Of a stretch of 64,000 nt of DNA, positions 49,005 through 57,521 are shown one piece after another. The stretch lies in NCBI GenBank assembly GCA_035534495.1, contig DATLRW010000197.1, positions 1-64,000 on the forward strand, in the 5' to 3' direction. The position numbers and the translations under genes were made by a program. The notes beneath the pieces are model-generated. The model was not told the origin of the DNA and did no database searches. It saw nothing but the letters and a program-made list of their open reading frames with translations. This stretch comes from JAKASX01 sp035534495. GTDB taxonomy: Bacteria > Acidobacteriota > Terriglobia > Acidiferrales > UBA7541. Each line of letters begins with the position of its first letter. Within the stretch, counting starts at the first letter, position 1.

Positions 49005-50624
49005 ATGGAATGTAGGTCCTATCCCCTTGCTCGCATGTCGCATGCCTCGCGGCTTCTAGCCGACTATCTGGAGGATTTTTCCCGCCTGTCGGATTTCTAC
49101 GTTCATCCGCCCAGCCGCGAAGGGGTTCTCGAAGCGGCGCGCCGCGCTGACTCTTCGCCGCGGATGCGCGGGGCGGTCGCGGACGTGCTCCGCGAGCAAA
49201 ATGAGCGGCTTGGGCCCGACCCCGACCCCTCGGTGGAACAAAGTCTCGAGCGTTTCCGGAACGGCGCCGCGGCCATCGTGACAGGCCAACAGGTGGGCCT
49301 GTTCGGCGGGCCGGCATACACGATATACAAAGCGCTCGGGGTCGTGCGCCTGGCCGAGGAATTGACCGGGAGCGGCGTCGAAGGCGTGCCGATTTTTTGG
49401 ATGGCGACCGAGGACCACGACCTGGCCGAGGTCAACCAGTGTTTCTGGGCAACCCACGCGGGTTTCGAGCGAATCGATCTTCCGTTTCCGAAGGAAGTCG
49501 AAGGCCGGCCAGTCGGAGCCGTCGCGTTGCCGGAGGAGGTTGTGGCGGCGGTCGAAACCGTATGCAGCCGGCTCGAAGGGCCGTCGGCGCCCTCGGTCGC
49601 GCGGGCCTTGCAGGAATCGTACCGTCCCGGGGAAACGCTGGCGTCGGCCTTCGGGCGGCTGATGAGGCGGCTTTTCAGCGGGAGGGGATTGCTGCTGGTC
49701 GACCCGACCGATGCGCGGCTGCGCCGGCTGGCGGGCCATCTCTACCTCGGCGCGCTGGATTCCTGCGACGGTTTCGACAAGGAATTGCTCGCACGCGCCG
49801 AGCGGCTCTCCTTCGACGGCTATCACACGCAGGTGCGCGTCACCGACGAAAGCACGCTGCTCTTCTGGGAAATCGAGGGACGCCGCTTCCCGGTCGAATG
49901 CCGCGGCGGCCGGCTGCACGTCGGCGGGTTTCATTTCTCGCCGGGCGAATTCCGCCAGACGCTCGCGGAGCGGCCGGAAAGGGCCAGCGGCAACGTGTTG
50001 CTGCGGCCGGTGGTGCAGGACGCGCTGCTGGGCACGGCCGCCTACATCGGCGGGCCGGCCGAGATCGCCTATCTCGCGCAGGCCGAGGTCGTCTACCGGC
50101 GTCTGGGTGTGCCGATGCCGGCCGTTCTGGCGCGGCCGGGTTTTACACTCGTCGCGCGAACCCTCGACCGCCTGCTCTCGAAATACCATTTATCCATCGC
50201 GGACGTGTTCCAGGGGCGCCAGCACCTACGCGCCGCCATGGAGCGGGAATCGCTGCCCGGTGACCTGATCGAGCGATTCACCGAGGGCGAGGCGAAGCTG
50301 CGGGAGATTCTTGCGAACTTGCGCGATCCCCTGGCGCGGCTCGATGCAACGCTTTCCGGCGCCCTGGAGACGGTCGAGCGAAAAATTCTGTATCAATACA
50401 CCAAATTGCACGAAAAGGCCGGCCGTGCACTCGGCGCGCGCAACGGCATCCTCGACCGCCACGAGCACTTGCTGACCGATCTCCTCCATCCCCATCATGA
50501 ACTTCAGGAACGGGCGCTCTGTTTCCTGCCCATGCTGGCCTGGCAAGGCTTGCCCCTGATGGATGCCCTCGAGCGCCTGGCCTCGCCCGAAGCGGGCCAG
50601 CATATCGTCGTTTCACTGGACTGA
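49005..50624 (+). CDS. bshC: bacillithiol biosynthesis cysteine ligase BshC
   Basis: BshC adds cysteine to GlcN-malate to finish bacillithiol. The 539-residue protein has the family signature AAIVTGQQVGLFGGPAYTIYKAL (about residues 88-110), then FWMATEDHDLAEVN and the later GPAEIAYLAQAEVVYRRLGVPMP region. A long C-terminal coiled coil includes LSGALETVERKILYQYTKLHEKAG. It is divergent from bshB1 across 144 bases. Bacillithiol is the low-molecular-weight thiol of Bacillota, Deinococcus, Bacteroidota and Acidobacteriota, consistent with the inferred host. Confidence 0.95.
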   Translation: MECRSYPLARMSHASRLLADYLEDFSRLSDFYVHPPSREGVLEAARRADSSPRMRGAVADVLREQNERLGPDPDPSVEQSLERFRNGAAAIVTGQQVGLFGGPAYTIYKALGVVRLAEELTGSGVEGVPIFWMATEDHDLAEVNQCFWATHAGFERIDLPFPKEVEGRPVGAVALPEEVVAAVETVCSRLEGPSAPSVARALQESYRPGETLASAFGRLMRRLFSGRGLLLVDPTDARLRRLAGHLYLGALDSCDGFDKELLARAERLSFDGYHTQVRVTDESTLLFWEIEGRRFPVECRGGRLHVGGFHFSPGEFRQTLAERPERASGNVLLRPVVQDALLGTAAYIGGPAEIAYLAQAEVVYRRLGVPMPAVLARPGFTLVARTLDRLLSKYHLSIADVFQGRQHLRAAMERESLPGDLIERFTEGEAKLREILANLRDPLARLDATLSGALETVERKILYQYTKLHEKAGRALGARNGILDRHEHLLTDLLHPHHELQERALCFLPMLAWQGLPLMDALERLASPEAGQHIVVSLD

Positions 50625-50651
50625 GCCGGGCGGCTGAATCGGGAAACCCTC

Positions 50652-50676
50652 CCGCGGGAGCCTTCGGCGGTTTTTT
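50652..50676 (+). terminator. possible weak intrinsic terminator after bshC
   Basis: CCGC (50652-50655) pairs with GCGG (50667-50670) over an 11-base loop and is followed directly by TTTTTT (50671-50676). The stem is short, so support comes mostly from the T-run and its place 27 bases after the bshC stop. Confidence 0.3.
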
Positions 50677-50708
50677 CGGGGTTCCGGGGCCGGCCCGGAG
50701 GTTTACCG

Positions 50709-50737
50709 CTGACCTTTGCGCCGCAGTAGCTTATGAT
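50709..50737 (+). promoter_or_regulatory. promoter for the LacD-type aldolase gene
   Basis: -35 CTGACC (50709-50714) and -10 TATGAT (50732-50737) with 17 bases between; 4/6 and 5/6 consensus matches. A ribosome site AGGAAGGAG lies between it and the ATG at 50762. Confidence 0.45.
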
Positions 50738-50761
50738 TATCTTTTGAGGAAGGAGACTCCG

Positions 50762-51781
50762 ATGACTCCCGGTAAACGTCAAAAGCTCGATGCCGTTTCG
50801 AACGCGCGCGGCGTGATTGCCGCCGCGGCTATGGATCAACGAGGGTCTTTGCGCTCGGCCATTGCCAAGACAAAGGGGGTCGAGAAGAACGCCGTCACGG
50901 CCGCCATGCTGGGGGAATTCAAGCAGACGGTCGCCGGCGTGCTCACGCCTCACGCCAGCGCGATTCTGCTCGATCCGGAATTCGGCCTGGAGGCCTCGCG
51001 CCGCCGCGCCAAGGGCTGCGGTTTGCTGCTCGCCTATGAGAGCAGCGGCTACGACAATACCCGCCCGGGCCGCCTGCCCGACCTGCTCGATCACTGGTCG
51101 GTACGCCGGCTGGTCGATGCGGGCGCCGATTGCGTGAAGGTGCTGCTCTACTACAACCCGTTCGAGACCGCCGAGATCAACGACCACAAGCACGCCTGGG
51201 TCGAGCGGATCGGCGCGGAATGCCTCGCTGCGGACGTGCCGTTCTTTTTGGAGTTCGTCGGTTACGACGATTCGATGGACGTCAAGGGGATCGACTTCGC
51301 GCGCCGCAAGCCGGAGGTGGTCGGCAAGAGCATCGCGGAATTCTCAAAGCCCCAGTACGGCGTCGATATGCTCAAGGTCGAAGTGCCGGTCAATCTGGCG
51401 TTCGTGAAGGGGACGCAGGCTTGCCGCGGGGAATCCTGTTATTCCCGCGACGAAGCCAAGCAGCATTTCCGTAACGCCGCCGCCGCGGCCGGCAAGCCGT
51501 TTATCTACCTTTCGGCGGGCGTCACGAACGACGTTTTCGTCGAAAGCCTGGAACTGGCCGCCGAAGCCGGCGTGTCCTTTTCCGGGGTTCTTTGCGGCCG
51601 CGCCACCTGGCAGGACGGCATCGCCGTTTACGCCAGGCAGGGAGCCAAGGCACTCGAAGAGTGGCTCAAGGGCGAAGGCGTCCGGAATATCGAGCGCGTC
51701 AATAAGGCCATCGAAGCGGCCAAGCCCTGGTACGGGTTTTACGGCGCGTCTTCCTCGGCGGCGATGGCCGCCAAGGGATAA
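50762..51781 (+). CDS. lacD: tagatose-1,6-bisphosphate aldolase (LacD family)
   Basis: LacD splits tagatose 1,6-bisphosphate to dihydroxyacetone phosphate and glyceraldehyde 3-phosphate. The 339-residue class I aldolase has AAMDQRGSLR near the N-terminus, LLDPEFGLEA, the Schiff-base region DCVKVLLYYNPFE and the second conserved block DMLKVEVPVNL. The C-terminus has FSGVLCGRATWQDG. No tagatose or galactose genes are nearby, so it may act on another sugar phosphate. ATG 50762 has a good ribosome site. An in-frame TTG at 50744 overlaps that site and is not chosen. Confidence 0.88.
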   Translation: MTPGKRQKLDAVSNARGVIAAAAMDQRGSLRSAIAKTKGVEKNAVTAAMLGEFKQTVAGVLTPHASAILLDPEFGLEASRRRAKGCGLLLAYESSGYDNTRPGRLPDLLDHWSVRRLVDAGADCVKVLLYYNPFETAEINDHKHAWVERIGAECLAADVPFFLEFVGYDDSMDVKGIDFARRKPEVVGKSIAEFSKPQYGVDMLKVEVPVNLAFVKGTQACRGESCYSRDEAKQHFRNAAAAAGKPFIYLSAGVTNDVFVESLELAAEAGVSFSGVLCGRATWQDGIAVYARQGAKALEEWLKGEGVRNIERVNKAIEAAKPWYGFYGASSSAAMAAKG

Positions 51782-51825
51782 CCTGACAAGCCCCAGGCGC
51801 GAGCCGCACGGGCTGGCGCGCAGGG

Positions 51826-52278
51826 TTGGGACTGCCTGAATTGCCTAAATCCGATCACCATACTCGCGCTCTCACGACGGAACTGCCGGTGCAGACCTCG
51901 GAACGCCTGGAGATCCTCGATATTACCGACGCGGTTGGCCGCGCGGTGGCCGATTCCGGCGTCAGCTCGGGCGTCTGCCATCTTTTCGTGCCGCACACCA
52001 CGGCCGGGGTATTGGTCAATGAAAACGACGATCCGGCGGTGGCCCGCGACATCGCCGCCGCGCTGGATCGTCTGGTCCCGCGCGGCCTCGACTATCAGCA
52101 CCTCGAGGGCAACGCCGATTCCCACATTAAATCGGCGATGGTCGGTATCTCCGAGACGGTGTTCGTTGAAAACGGGCGGCTTGCTCTGGGCCGCTGGCAG
52201 GGAATTTTCTTCTGCGAATTCGACGGGCCGCGCCAGCGCCGGATTCGCGTGAAAATCGTGCCCGATCCCGCCGTATGA
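51826..52278 (+). CDS. YjbQ (UPF0047) family protein
   Basis: The 150-residue protein belongs to the YjbQ family. Some members have thiamine-phosphate-synthase activity in vitro; the true role is unclear. The family marks are GVCHLFVPHTTAGVLVNEND with its conserved His, GNADSHIKSAMVG and LGRWQGIFFCEFDGPR. Both possible starts are TTG (51826 and 51841); I chose the first. Its stop overlaps the hemW start by 4 nt, suggesting coupling. Confidence 0.88.
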   Translation: MGLPELPKSDHHTRALTTELPVQTSERLEILDITDAVGRAVADSGVSSGVCHLFVPHTTAGVLVNENDDPAVARDIAAALDRLVPRGLDYQHLEGNADSHIKSAMVGISETVFVENGRLALGRWQGIFFCEFDGPRQRRIRVKIVPDPAV

Positions 52279-53480
52279 GCGACCCGGCCCAAAAGGCTTT
52301 CAGGAACCCGGGCCGGAAACTGGGGGTTTACGTCCAGGTCCCCTTCTGCCAGGCCAAGTGTAGCTATTGCAATTTCTCCACCGGCGTTTTTTCGCCCCAT
52401 ATTCACGGGCCGTATGTCGATGCCCTGTGCCGCGAGATCCGCGGCCATGCCGGGCTCTATCGGGACGCGGGCCTGGCGGGATGGAACCCGGCGCCGCGAT
52501 ACGAAATCGACACGTTGTACGTCGGCGGCGGCACGCCGAGCCTGCTCGATCCCGCCTACCTCGCAAAAATCGTCGAGGCCGTGCGCGAAACGTTTCCCGG
52601 CGCCATCGAGGAGGCGACGCTCGAGGCCGACCCTGAAACGGTGACCGAAGACCGGGCGCGGGCGTGGCGGAAAGCGGGCTTCAACAGGATCAGCCTCGGC
52701 GCGCAGTCCTTCCACGACGACGAGCTGAAAGCAGTGGGCCGGCGCCATCGCCGCGCCGATATTTTCACCGCGGCCCGGCTGCTGGCCGCCGCGCGATTCG
52801 ATAACGTCAGCTTCGACCTCATCGCCGGGCTGCCGCATCAGACGACGGCAAGCTGGCAGGCGTCGGTGGGTGAGTTGCTGCGGCTGGAACCGGTCCACAT
52901 ATCGATTTACATCCTGGAAATTGACCAGGGGAGCCGGTTGGGCCGGGAATCGCTGGCCGGGGGCCGTCGCTATGGCGCGGGCTTGCTGCCGGACGACGAC
53001 CAGATGGCCGACTTTTATGAGTGGGCCTGCGCCCGGCTGTCCGATGCGGGATACCACCATTACGAAATCTCCAATTGGGCGATCCCCGGTTTTCCCTCCC
53101 GGCACAACCTGAAATACTGGCGCCGCGAACCGTACCTCGGCTTCGGCGCCGGCGCGCATTCCTTTGACGGGCATGAGCGATGGGCCAATGCCCACGACCC
53201 GGCGGCCTACATTGCGGCAATCCAGCAGGGACGCCTCGCGCCGGAAGGCAGGGAAGCCGTCGATTCCCGGCAGGCGCTCGAAGAGGAACTGTTCCTGGGC
53301 CTCAGGCAGCTGGACGGAATCGATCTCAAGGCCATCGAGGACCGTTACGGTGTTCAGTTGGCCGAACGGGTAGATCCGCTCGCGGCGGAGGGCTTAGTGG
53401 AAATGACCGGCGGGCGGCTGCGCCTGGCGCCATCGCGCCTGGCAGTTTCGAACGAAGTTTTTGTCAGGCTGCTGGACTGA
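52275..53480 (+). CDS. hemW: radical SAM protein HemW (heme chaperone, HemN-like)
   Basis: HemW is related to oxygen-independent coproporphyrinogen oxidase but binds heme and passes it to respiratory proteins. The 401-residue protein has the radical SAM CxxxCxxC at Cys25, Cys29 and Cys32 in FCQAKCSYC, then YVGGGTPSLL, RISLGAQSFHDDELKAVGRRH and the HemN_C domain near the end. It lacks the extra N-terminal extension typical of true HemN oxidases, which favours HemW. The ATG overlaps the YjbQ-family stop by 4 nt. Confidence 0.9.
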   Translation: MSDPAQKAFRNPGRKLGVYVQVPFCQAKCSYCNFSTGVFSPHIHGPYVDALCREIRGHAGLYRDAGLAGWNPAPRYEIDTLYVGGGTPSLLDPAYLAKIVEAVRETFPGAIEEATLEADPETVTEDRARAWRKAGFNRISLGAQSFHDDELKAVGRRHRRADIFTAARLLAAARFDNVSFDLIAGLPHQTTASWQASVGELLRLEPVHISIYILEIDQGSRLGRESLAGGRRYGAGLLPDDDQMADFYEWACARLSDAGYHHYEISNWAIPGFPSRHNLKYWRREPYLGFGAGAHSFDGHERWANAHDPAAYIAAIQQGRLAPEGREAVDSRQALEEELFLGLRQLDGIDLKAIEDRYGVQLAERVDPLAAEGLVEMTGGRLRLAPSRLAVSNEVFVRLLD

Positions 53481-53526
53481 GTGCGACCTCGGCGGCTGTT
53501 TCATTCTGGGTAAACATACAGAATAG

Positions 53527-53556
53527 TTTTCATGGAGTAACGTATCTTTCTAGTAT
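53527..53556 (+). promoter_or_regulatory. AT-rich promoter candidate before the small unknown gene
   Basis: TTTTCA (53527-53532) and TAGTAT (53551-53556) with 18 bases between, in an AT-rich stretch from about 53505 to 53561 unlike its GC-rich surroundings. Start would be only about 6 bases before the GTG. Confidence 0.4.
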
Positions 53557-53568
53557 ATATTCGCGCGT

Positions 53569-53895
53569 GTGAAACAGACGTCCCTATCCTCAGTCCAGCA
53601 CGAGTTGCTCGACACACTGGCCGACGGGGGCATGATTGCCATTGTCCACACGCGCGGCGGCACGATCGCGAGCCTGTTCCCCCGGGAGGGCCGCCACCGG
53701 AATATCTCCTTCAAGATGGTTCAGCCGATGCTGGAGGCGGGGTGGGTGGAGGACGTCGTGCCGAAGGCCATGCGCTGGCGGGGATCGAAATTCGTGATCA
53801 GCGCGAAGGGATTGAAAGTCGTTCAGTCGGAAACGGGTCTGCGCGACGAAATCGGGCGCGTGGATGCGACCCATTCCGAAGCGAGCTCATCCTGA
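53569..53895 (+). CDS. small protein of unknown function, possible winged-helix fold
   Basis: The 108-residue protein starts at a GTG. It is soluble, with no signal peptide. I do not recognise a family. Its middle (ISFKMVQPMLEAGWVEDVVP then GSKFVISAKGLKVV) has the helix-strand-strand look of a winged-helix protein, in which the last hairpin would be the wing. That reading is tentative. It sits 88 bases after hemW behind an AT-rich stretch with a promoter candidate, and a strong hairpin follows its end, so it is probably its own transcription unit. Confidence 0.55.
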   Translation: MKQTSLSSVQHELLDTLADGGMIAIVHTRGGTIASLFPREGRHRNISFKMVQPMLEAGWVEDVVPKAMRWRGSKFVISAKGLKVVQSETGLRDEIGRVDATHSEASSS

Positions 53896-53993
53896 ACGAA
53901 AAAGCACCCCGTTCTCCAGGCTCCGTGGAGGCTTGAAGCTTCTGTCCCGGCCGGGAAGTCATTCAGTTCCGGCGAGACGCCGCGGGGGAAGAG

Positions 53994-54014
53994 AAGGACC
54001 CACCGGGGGTCCTT
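53994..54014. terminator. perfect 8-bp hairpin between convergent genes
   Basis: AAGGACCC (53994-54001) pairs with GGGTCCTT (54007-54014) over a 5-base loop. It lies between the small gene ending at 53895 and the convergent gene ending at 54061, so it may serve both strands. There is no long U-run. Confidence 0.45.
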
Positions 54015-54060
54015 CAGCCGCGGCGCTCTCCGGGGTTTCGGATGGGAATTGCCGGGAAGG

Positions 54061-54561
54061 CTAGTTTTGGGGCGGTGCCTGCGGCCCCTGATGCATCCCC
54101 TTCTTCATCCGCTGCCGCCTCATCTGCTGCCTCATCGTTTCGAATTTCTTGAACTGTTCGGCCGTCAGTATTTTTTTCATGCCGTGGTTCATTTCGGCCA
54201 TCATATGCCGCCGCTGCGTCCGCATCTCGGCCCGGGTCGCCTGCGAGTGGCTCTCGTGCCAGGAACTCATCTCCTGTCTGTGCTTTACCATTAAATCCTT
54301 CACCTGATCGGCCTGTTGATCGGTCAGGTTGAGGTCGGATTTCATTTTGGCGACGCGCTGATCGATGTTCATTCTGCCCATGCGCCCGCGCTTGTGGGCG
54401 CCCATCTGCCCATTCATCGGGCCGTTCATCTGCCCGCCGCCCATCTGGCCGCCCATCTGGCCGCCCATCTGACTACCCATTCCGCCCGGTTGCTGGGCGG
54501 AGAATGCGACGCCGGCCGACAGCGCCAATATCGCCAGTGCCCCCACCACGGTTTTCCTCAT
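54061..54561 (-). CDS. periplasmic LTXXQ-motif (Spy/CpxP-like) protein with Met/Gly-rich segment
   Basis: The 166-residue protein has a signal peptide (core VVGALAILALSAGVAFSA). Then comes a segment of about 30 residues made mainly of Gly, Met, Gln and Asn with near repeats of GGQM. The C-terminal half is helical and carries the motifs LNLTDQQADQVKDL and ILTAEQFKKFETM, as in Spy and CpxP, periplasmic chaperone or stress sensors. The many Met and His residues could also bind copper or similar metals. That is an inference. A strong ribosome site (GGAGGAGG) lies upstream. The gene is convergent with the small unknown gene and divergent from the zinc-ribbon gene. Confidence 0.8.
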   Translation of the reverse strand: MRKTVVGALAILALSAGVAFSAQQPGGMGSQMGGQMGGQMGGGQMNGPMNGQMGAHKRGRMGRMNIDQRVAKMKSDLNLTDQQADQVKDLMVKHRQEMSSWHESHSQATRAEMRTQRRHMMAEMNHGMKKILTAEQFKKFETMRQQMRRQRMKKGMHQGPQAPPQN

Positions 54562-54790
54562 ACCATCCTCCTCCGCGCCTCCGACCCGGTCATAACGGCA
54601 TCAATGCAGGTGGCAGGCGCGCATCATAACCGTTGTATGTGACGCTGGCGGCCTCCGTCAGGTTTCGTCCAAGTTCGCGCCCGGCACCGAGCACTGCTTG
54701 ACCATGGTTCGGCAGAGAGGTAAGGTTCCGTGACCCAAAAGCGGGCCGTGGGCACAAATCCGCCGCCCCGCGCCCCCGGAGACTTCGCCC

Positions 54791-55834
54791 ATGCTATGCC
54801 TTCATTGCGGCGCCGGGATGACCACCAATCAAGTCATCACCGAGAAGAACCAGATCACTTACAACATGTGCGAAAAATGCGGGAGCCTGTGGCTCGATGC
54901 CGGCATGCTCGACAAGATGGCGTTTCAAGTGCAGGGCAGTATCGAGTATTGCGAGCACGGGGAGAAGGATGAGCCTGAATCTCATCCGAAAAAATGCCCG
55001 CGCTGCGACGACTTTACGCTTTCCAGGGTGAAGTTCCTCGAGTCCGACGACATTCATTTGCACTACTGCCGCAACTGCGGCGGCTTCTGGCTCGACGCCG
55101 GTGAACTCGATCGGATCGATCAGAACCTCGCCGCCATCATGCCGGTGACCGGCAAGGGCTTTTCCGATTTCGTGAACAACGCCCACGTCCCCTACTGGTA
55201 CAAGCGCATCCGGAAAAGCAGTGAGGAGACCGATTTCCAGGTTGAGGTCGAGCCCATCCTCGGCTCGAAACGCGTTGCCAGCACGGCGGACCTGTGCCCG
55301 TCCTGCGGAAACGCGCTGGCGCTCTACGAACTCCATTCGATGAAATTCGAAGGCTGCCCGAAATGCAAAGGCATCTGGCTGGCGAAAGACGAATTGCGCA
55401 CGCTGAAGAACACGGTCGTCGGCGCTTCGCTCCGCTGGCTGAACGACGAAATCGACACCATTGAAAAGGCCAGTGTCATTTCCACCCAGCGCCTCTGCGT
55501 CCGCTGCAAGACGGTCAACATGGTTGCGGTGATTTTTGGCAAGACGAAGATACTGATCGACTGGTGCCCGAAATGTCACGGGCAGTGGCTCGACCACGGC
55601 GAATTTCAGGCCATTGTCGGCTACCTGAAAGAGGAAATGTCCACGATGCGGCCAAAGCAGATCGAACAGGAAGCCGCCCGCGACCTGGTGCACGCGCTGA
55701 AGGGGGATCAGGAAGGCCGGGCGGCGGAACTCCTCGATGCCCAATCCGCGCTGGCCGCCATGATCAACGCCGAGATTTTCCAGCACCCGGGTCTGTTCAA
55801 TCTCTGCATGAGAGCCGCCCACATGGCTCCCTAG
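54791..55834 (+). CDS. protein with four tandem zf-TFIIB-type zinc ribbons
   Basis: The 347-residue cytoplasmic protein contains four copies of the CxxC...CxxC-xxxWLDxGEL unit: CLHCG with CEKCGSLWLDAGML, CPRCD with CRNCGGFWLDAGEL, CPSCG with CPKCKGIWLAKDEL, and CVRCK with CPKCHGQWLDHGEF. These zf-TFIIB domains usually appear once or twice in small proteins. After the fourth unit there is a helical tail of about 80 residues. The role is unknown; nucleic acid or protein binding is possible. ATG at 54791 begins directly at the first CxxC. It diverges from the LTXXQ gene. Confidence 0.85.
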   Translation: MLCLHCGAGMTTNQVITEKNQITYNMCEKCGSLWLDAGMLDKMAFQVQGSIEYCEHGEKDEPESHPKKCPRCDDFTLSRVKFLESDDIHLHYCRNCGGFWLDAGELDRIDQNLAAIMPVTGKGFSDFVNNAHVPYWYKRIRKSSEETDFQVEVEPILGSKRVASTADLCPSCGNALALYELHSMKFEGCPKCKGIWLAKDELRTLKNTVVGASLRWLNDEIDTIEKASVISTQRLCVRCKTVNMVAVIFGKTKILIDWCPKCHGQWLDHGEFQAIVGYLKEEMSTMRPKQIEQEAARDLVHALKGDQEGRAAELLDAQSALAAMINAEIFQHPGLFNLCMRAAHMAP

Positions 55835-56183
55835 AAGCCGGCTCCCACCCCCGGTTCCGTGTGCGGAGCTTCGGAGTCTGCCGGAGAGCCTCGCTGTTCT
55901 ACGTCAGGGCGGGGCTTCAGCCGTTTCGCCAGGTTCGCATAAGCAACGCGGCTTTAACCCCTGCGGATTGAGGGATTCCAGCCCCTGAAGCAGCCCCGCC
56001 CGGGTATTGAAATACGGGCCTGTAGTGCTCTGTTCCTTCCCGGTCATTTATTTTGCCCTGGTTCTAGAACGGCAAGGGCGATTGTTAGGACCCTCGGCAT
56101 GAAACGGTGATAGCCGCCCGGCCGGGTTTTGGTGGAAAATAGAAGGGTTGGGCTACGCGAGGCAATTGGCAAGAGGAGGTTCT
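55835..56183. other. 349-base intergenic region with an inverted repeat
   Basis: No gene is supported here. It contains the perfect palindrome GTTCTAGAAC (56061-56070), flanked by GCCCT (56055-56059) and AGGGC (56075-56079). Together they form an imperfect dyad that could be an operator or hairpin upstream of the secreted protein gene. The rest shows no clear promoter. Confidence 0.5.
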
Positions 56184-57494
56184 ATGAAGCTTCCGGCGCG
56201 GAACATGCTGCGACTGTTGGAATTTGGCTTGGCCGCCGGGGCGCTGGCCATTGTTTCTCTGACCATTGCTCCGGCCCAGTGTCAGGCCCAGTCGACGAAC
56301 TGGGGTTGGTACACTCCCCCCACGCCGGCGAAGAAGCCGGCCTCGCAACCCGCGAAAAAGCCCGCCGCGAACACTGCTTCCACAGGCTCGGCGACAGGGC
56401 CCGCGACACAAACGGTTAGCTCGGGCGGGGATGTTTCGGGAAATCGGCCGCCCGTCACGGTCACGACTTCCTCCTCCGGCGGGAGTGGAGGCGGGGTGCA
56501 GGCGACAAAGATTTCCGTGCCCGGCGCCAACGGCGGCGCACGAACCCTCGTCGACCAGGAAACGGAAACGATCCAGATCAATGCCAACACGACGCGCAAG
56601 ATTACGAAGATTTACGGCCAGAACCCGGATGGGAACCGCGAACTGATCGGCGTCAACCAGACCGATACCACCGATCTGGGCAATGGCAAGTCCAAGTCCG
56701 TCACACGGCAGTCACATCTGGACGTTAACGGCCAGATGGACGTCACGCGCCAGTTGGAAAGCGAGACGGTTCCCAGCGGACCGGATTCGACCACCACGAA
56801 CGTCACCGTTTTCACGCCGGGCATGAATGGCGGGATGTCCCCATCGCAAAAAATTCACGAAGTGCAGCATACGGGCGACACGGCCCAGCAGACCACCAGC
56901 ACGCTGATGACGCCGAACGGCAATGGCGGCTGGGCGACGAAGCAGAAAACCCAAACCGTCGTCCAAAAGGAAGGCCAGGGCCGGCAAACCACGGACAAAA
57001 AGGTCTACACCATCGACGGCAACGGCAATCTCACCGTTGCGCAGCAGGTGGTGACGCGGGACTGGAAGGATAAGGGCGGCCAGGATCACAAGGAAGTGAG
57101 CACCTACGTCATGACGCCGGGCGGAACGATCACGTCGAAGGGCGGGGGATTGTCCCTGGTCCAGCGCGTTTCGACCGTCAAGACCACCCAGCCGAACGGA
57201 ACGATCGAGACAAGGCAGCAATTTAAGCAGGTTTCGCCGGTTTCGATGGCCCAAGGATTGAAAGTGACCGGCGAGGTCATCGATGTGGCGACTCCCACCA
57301 AGTCGGGCAAAATGAAAACTCAGCGGACCGTGCTGACCGACAACGGCAACGGGCAACTGCAGCAATTTTCCGTGTTCGGCGGCGAGGCGCCCATGCCGCA
57401 AACGCAGACGGAAAAGAAGGGTTCCGCAAAACCAGGCGCCACAAAAGAGACCAAGCCGGCGGCCAAGGCTGCCAAGCCGACACCGAAATCGTAA
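56184..57494 (+). CDS. secreted Gly/Asn/Thr-rich repetitive protein of unknown function
   Basis: The 436-residue protein starts at an ATG 3-4 bases after a strong AGGAGGT site; an upstream in-frame ATG at 56148 lacks one. A signal peptide (core FGLAAGALAIVSLTIAPAQCQAQ) is followed by a Pro/Ala/Lys linker. From about residue 105 come degenerate beta-rich units with patterns such as TIDGNGNLTVAQQVVTRD, VSTYVMTPGGTI and TDNGNGQLQQF. It ends in a Lys/Ala/Pro tail. I do not recognise the family. The strand-turn repeats suggest an elongated beta structure at the surface or in the periplasm. The zinc-ribbon gene follows after 27 bases and may be cotranscribed. Confidence 0.7.
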   Translation: MKLPARNMLRLLEFGLAAGALAIVSLTIAPAQCQAQSTNWGWYTPPTPAKKPASQPAKKPAANTASTGSATGPATQTVSSGGDVSGNRPPVTVTTSSSGGSGGGVQATKISVPGANGGARTLVDQETETIQINANTTRKITKIYGQNPDGNRELIGVNQTDTTDLGNGKSKSVTRQSHLDVNGQMDVTRQLESETVPSGPDSTTTNVTVFTPGMNGGMSPSQKIHEVQHTGDTAQQTTSTLMTPNGNGGWATKQKTQTVVQKEGQGRQTTDKKVYTIDGNGNLTVAQQVVTRDWKDKGGQDHKEVSTYVMTPGGTITSKGGGLSLVQRVSTVKTTQPNGTIETRQQFKQVSPVSMAQGLKVTGEVIDVATPTKSGKMKTQRTVLTDNGNGQLQQFSVFGGEAPMPQTQTEKKGSAKPGATKETKPAAKAAKPTPKS

Positions 57495-57521
57495 GGACAA
57501 ACGGGGTCAGTCGCGCGACCA

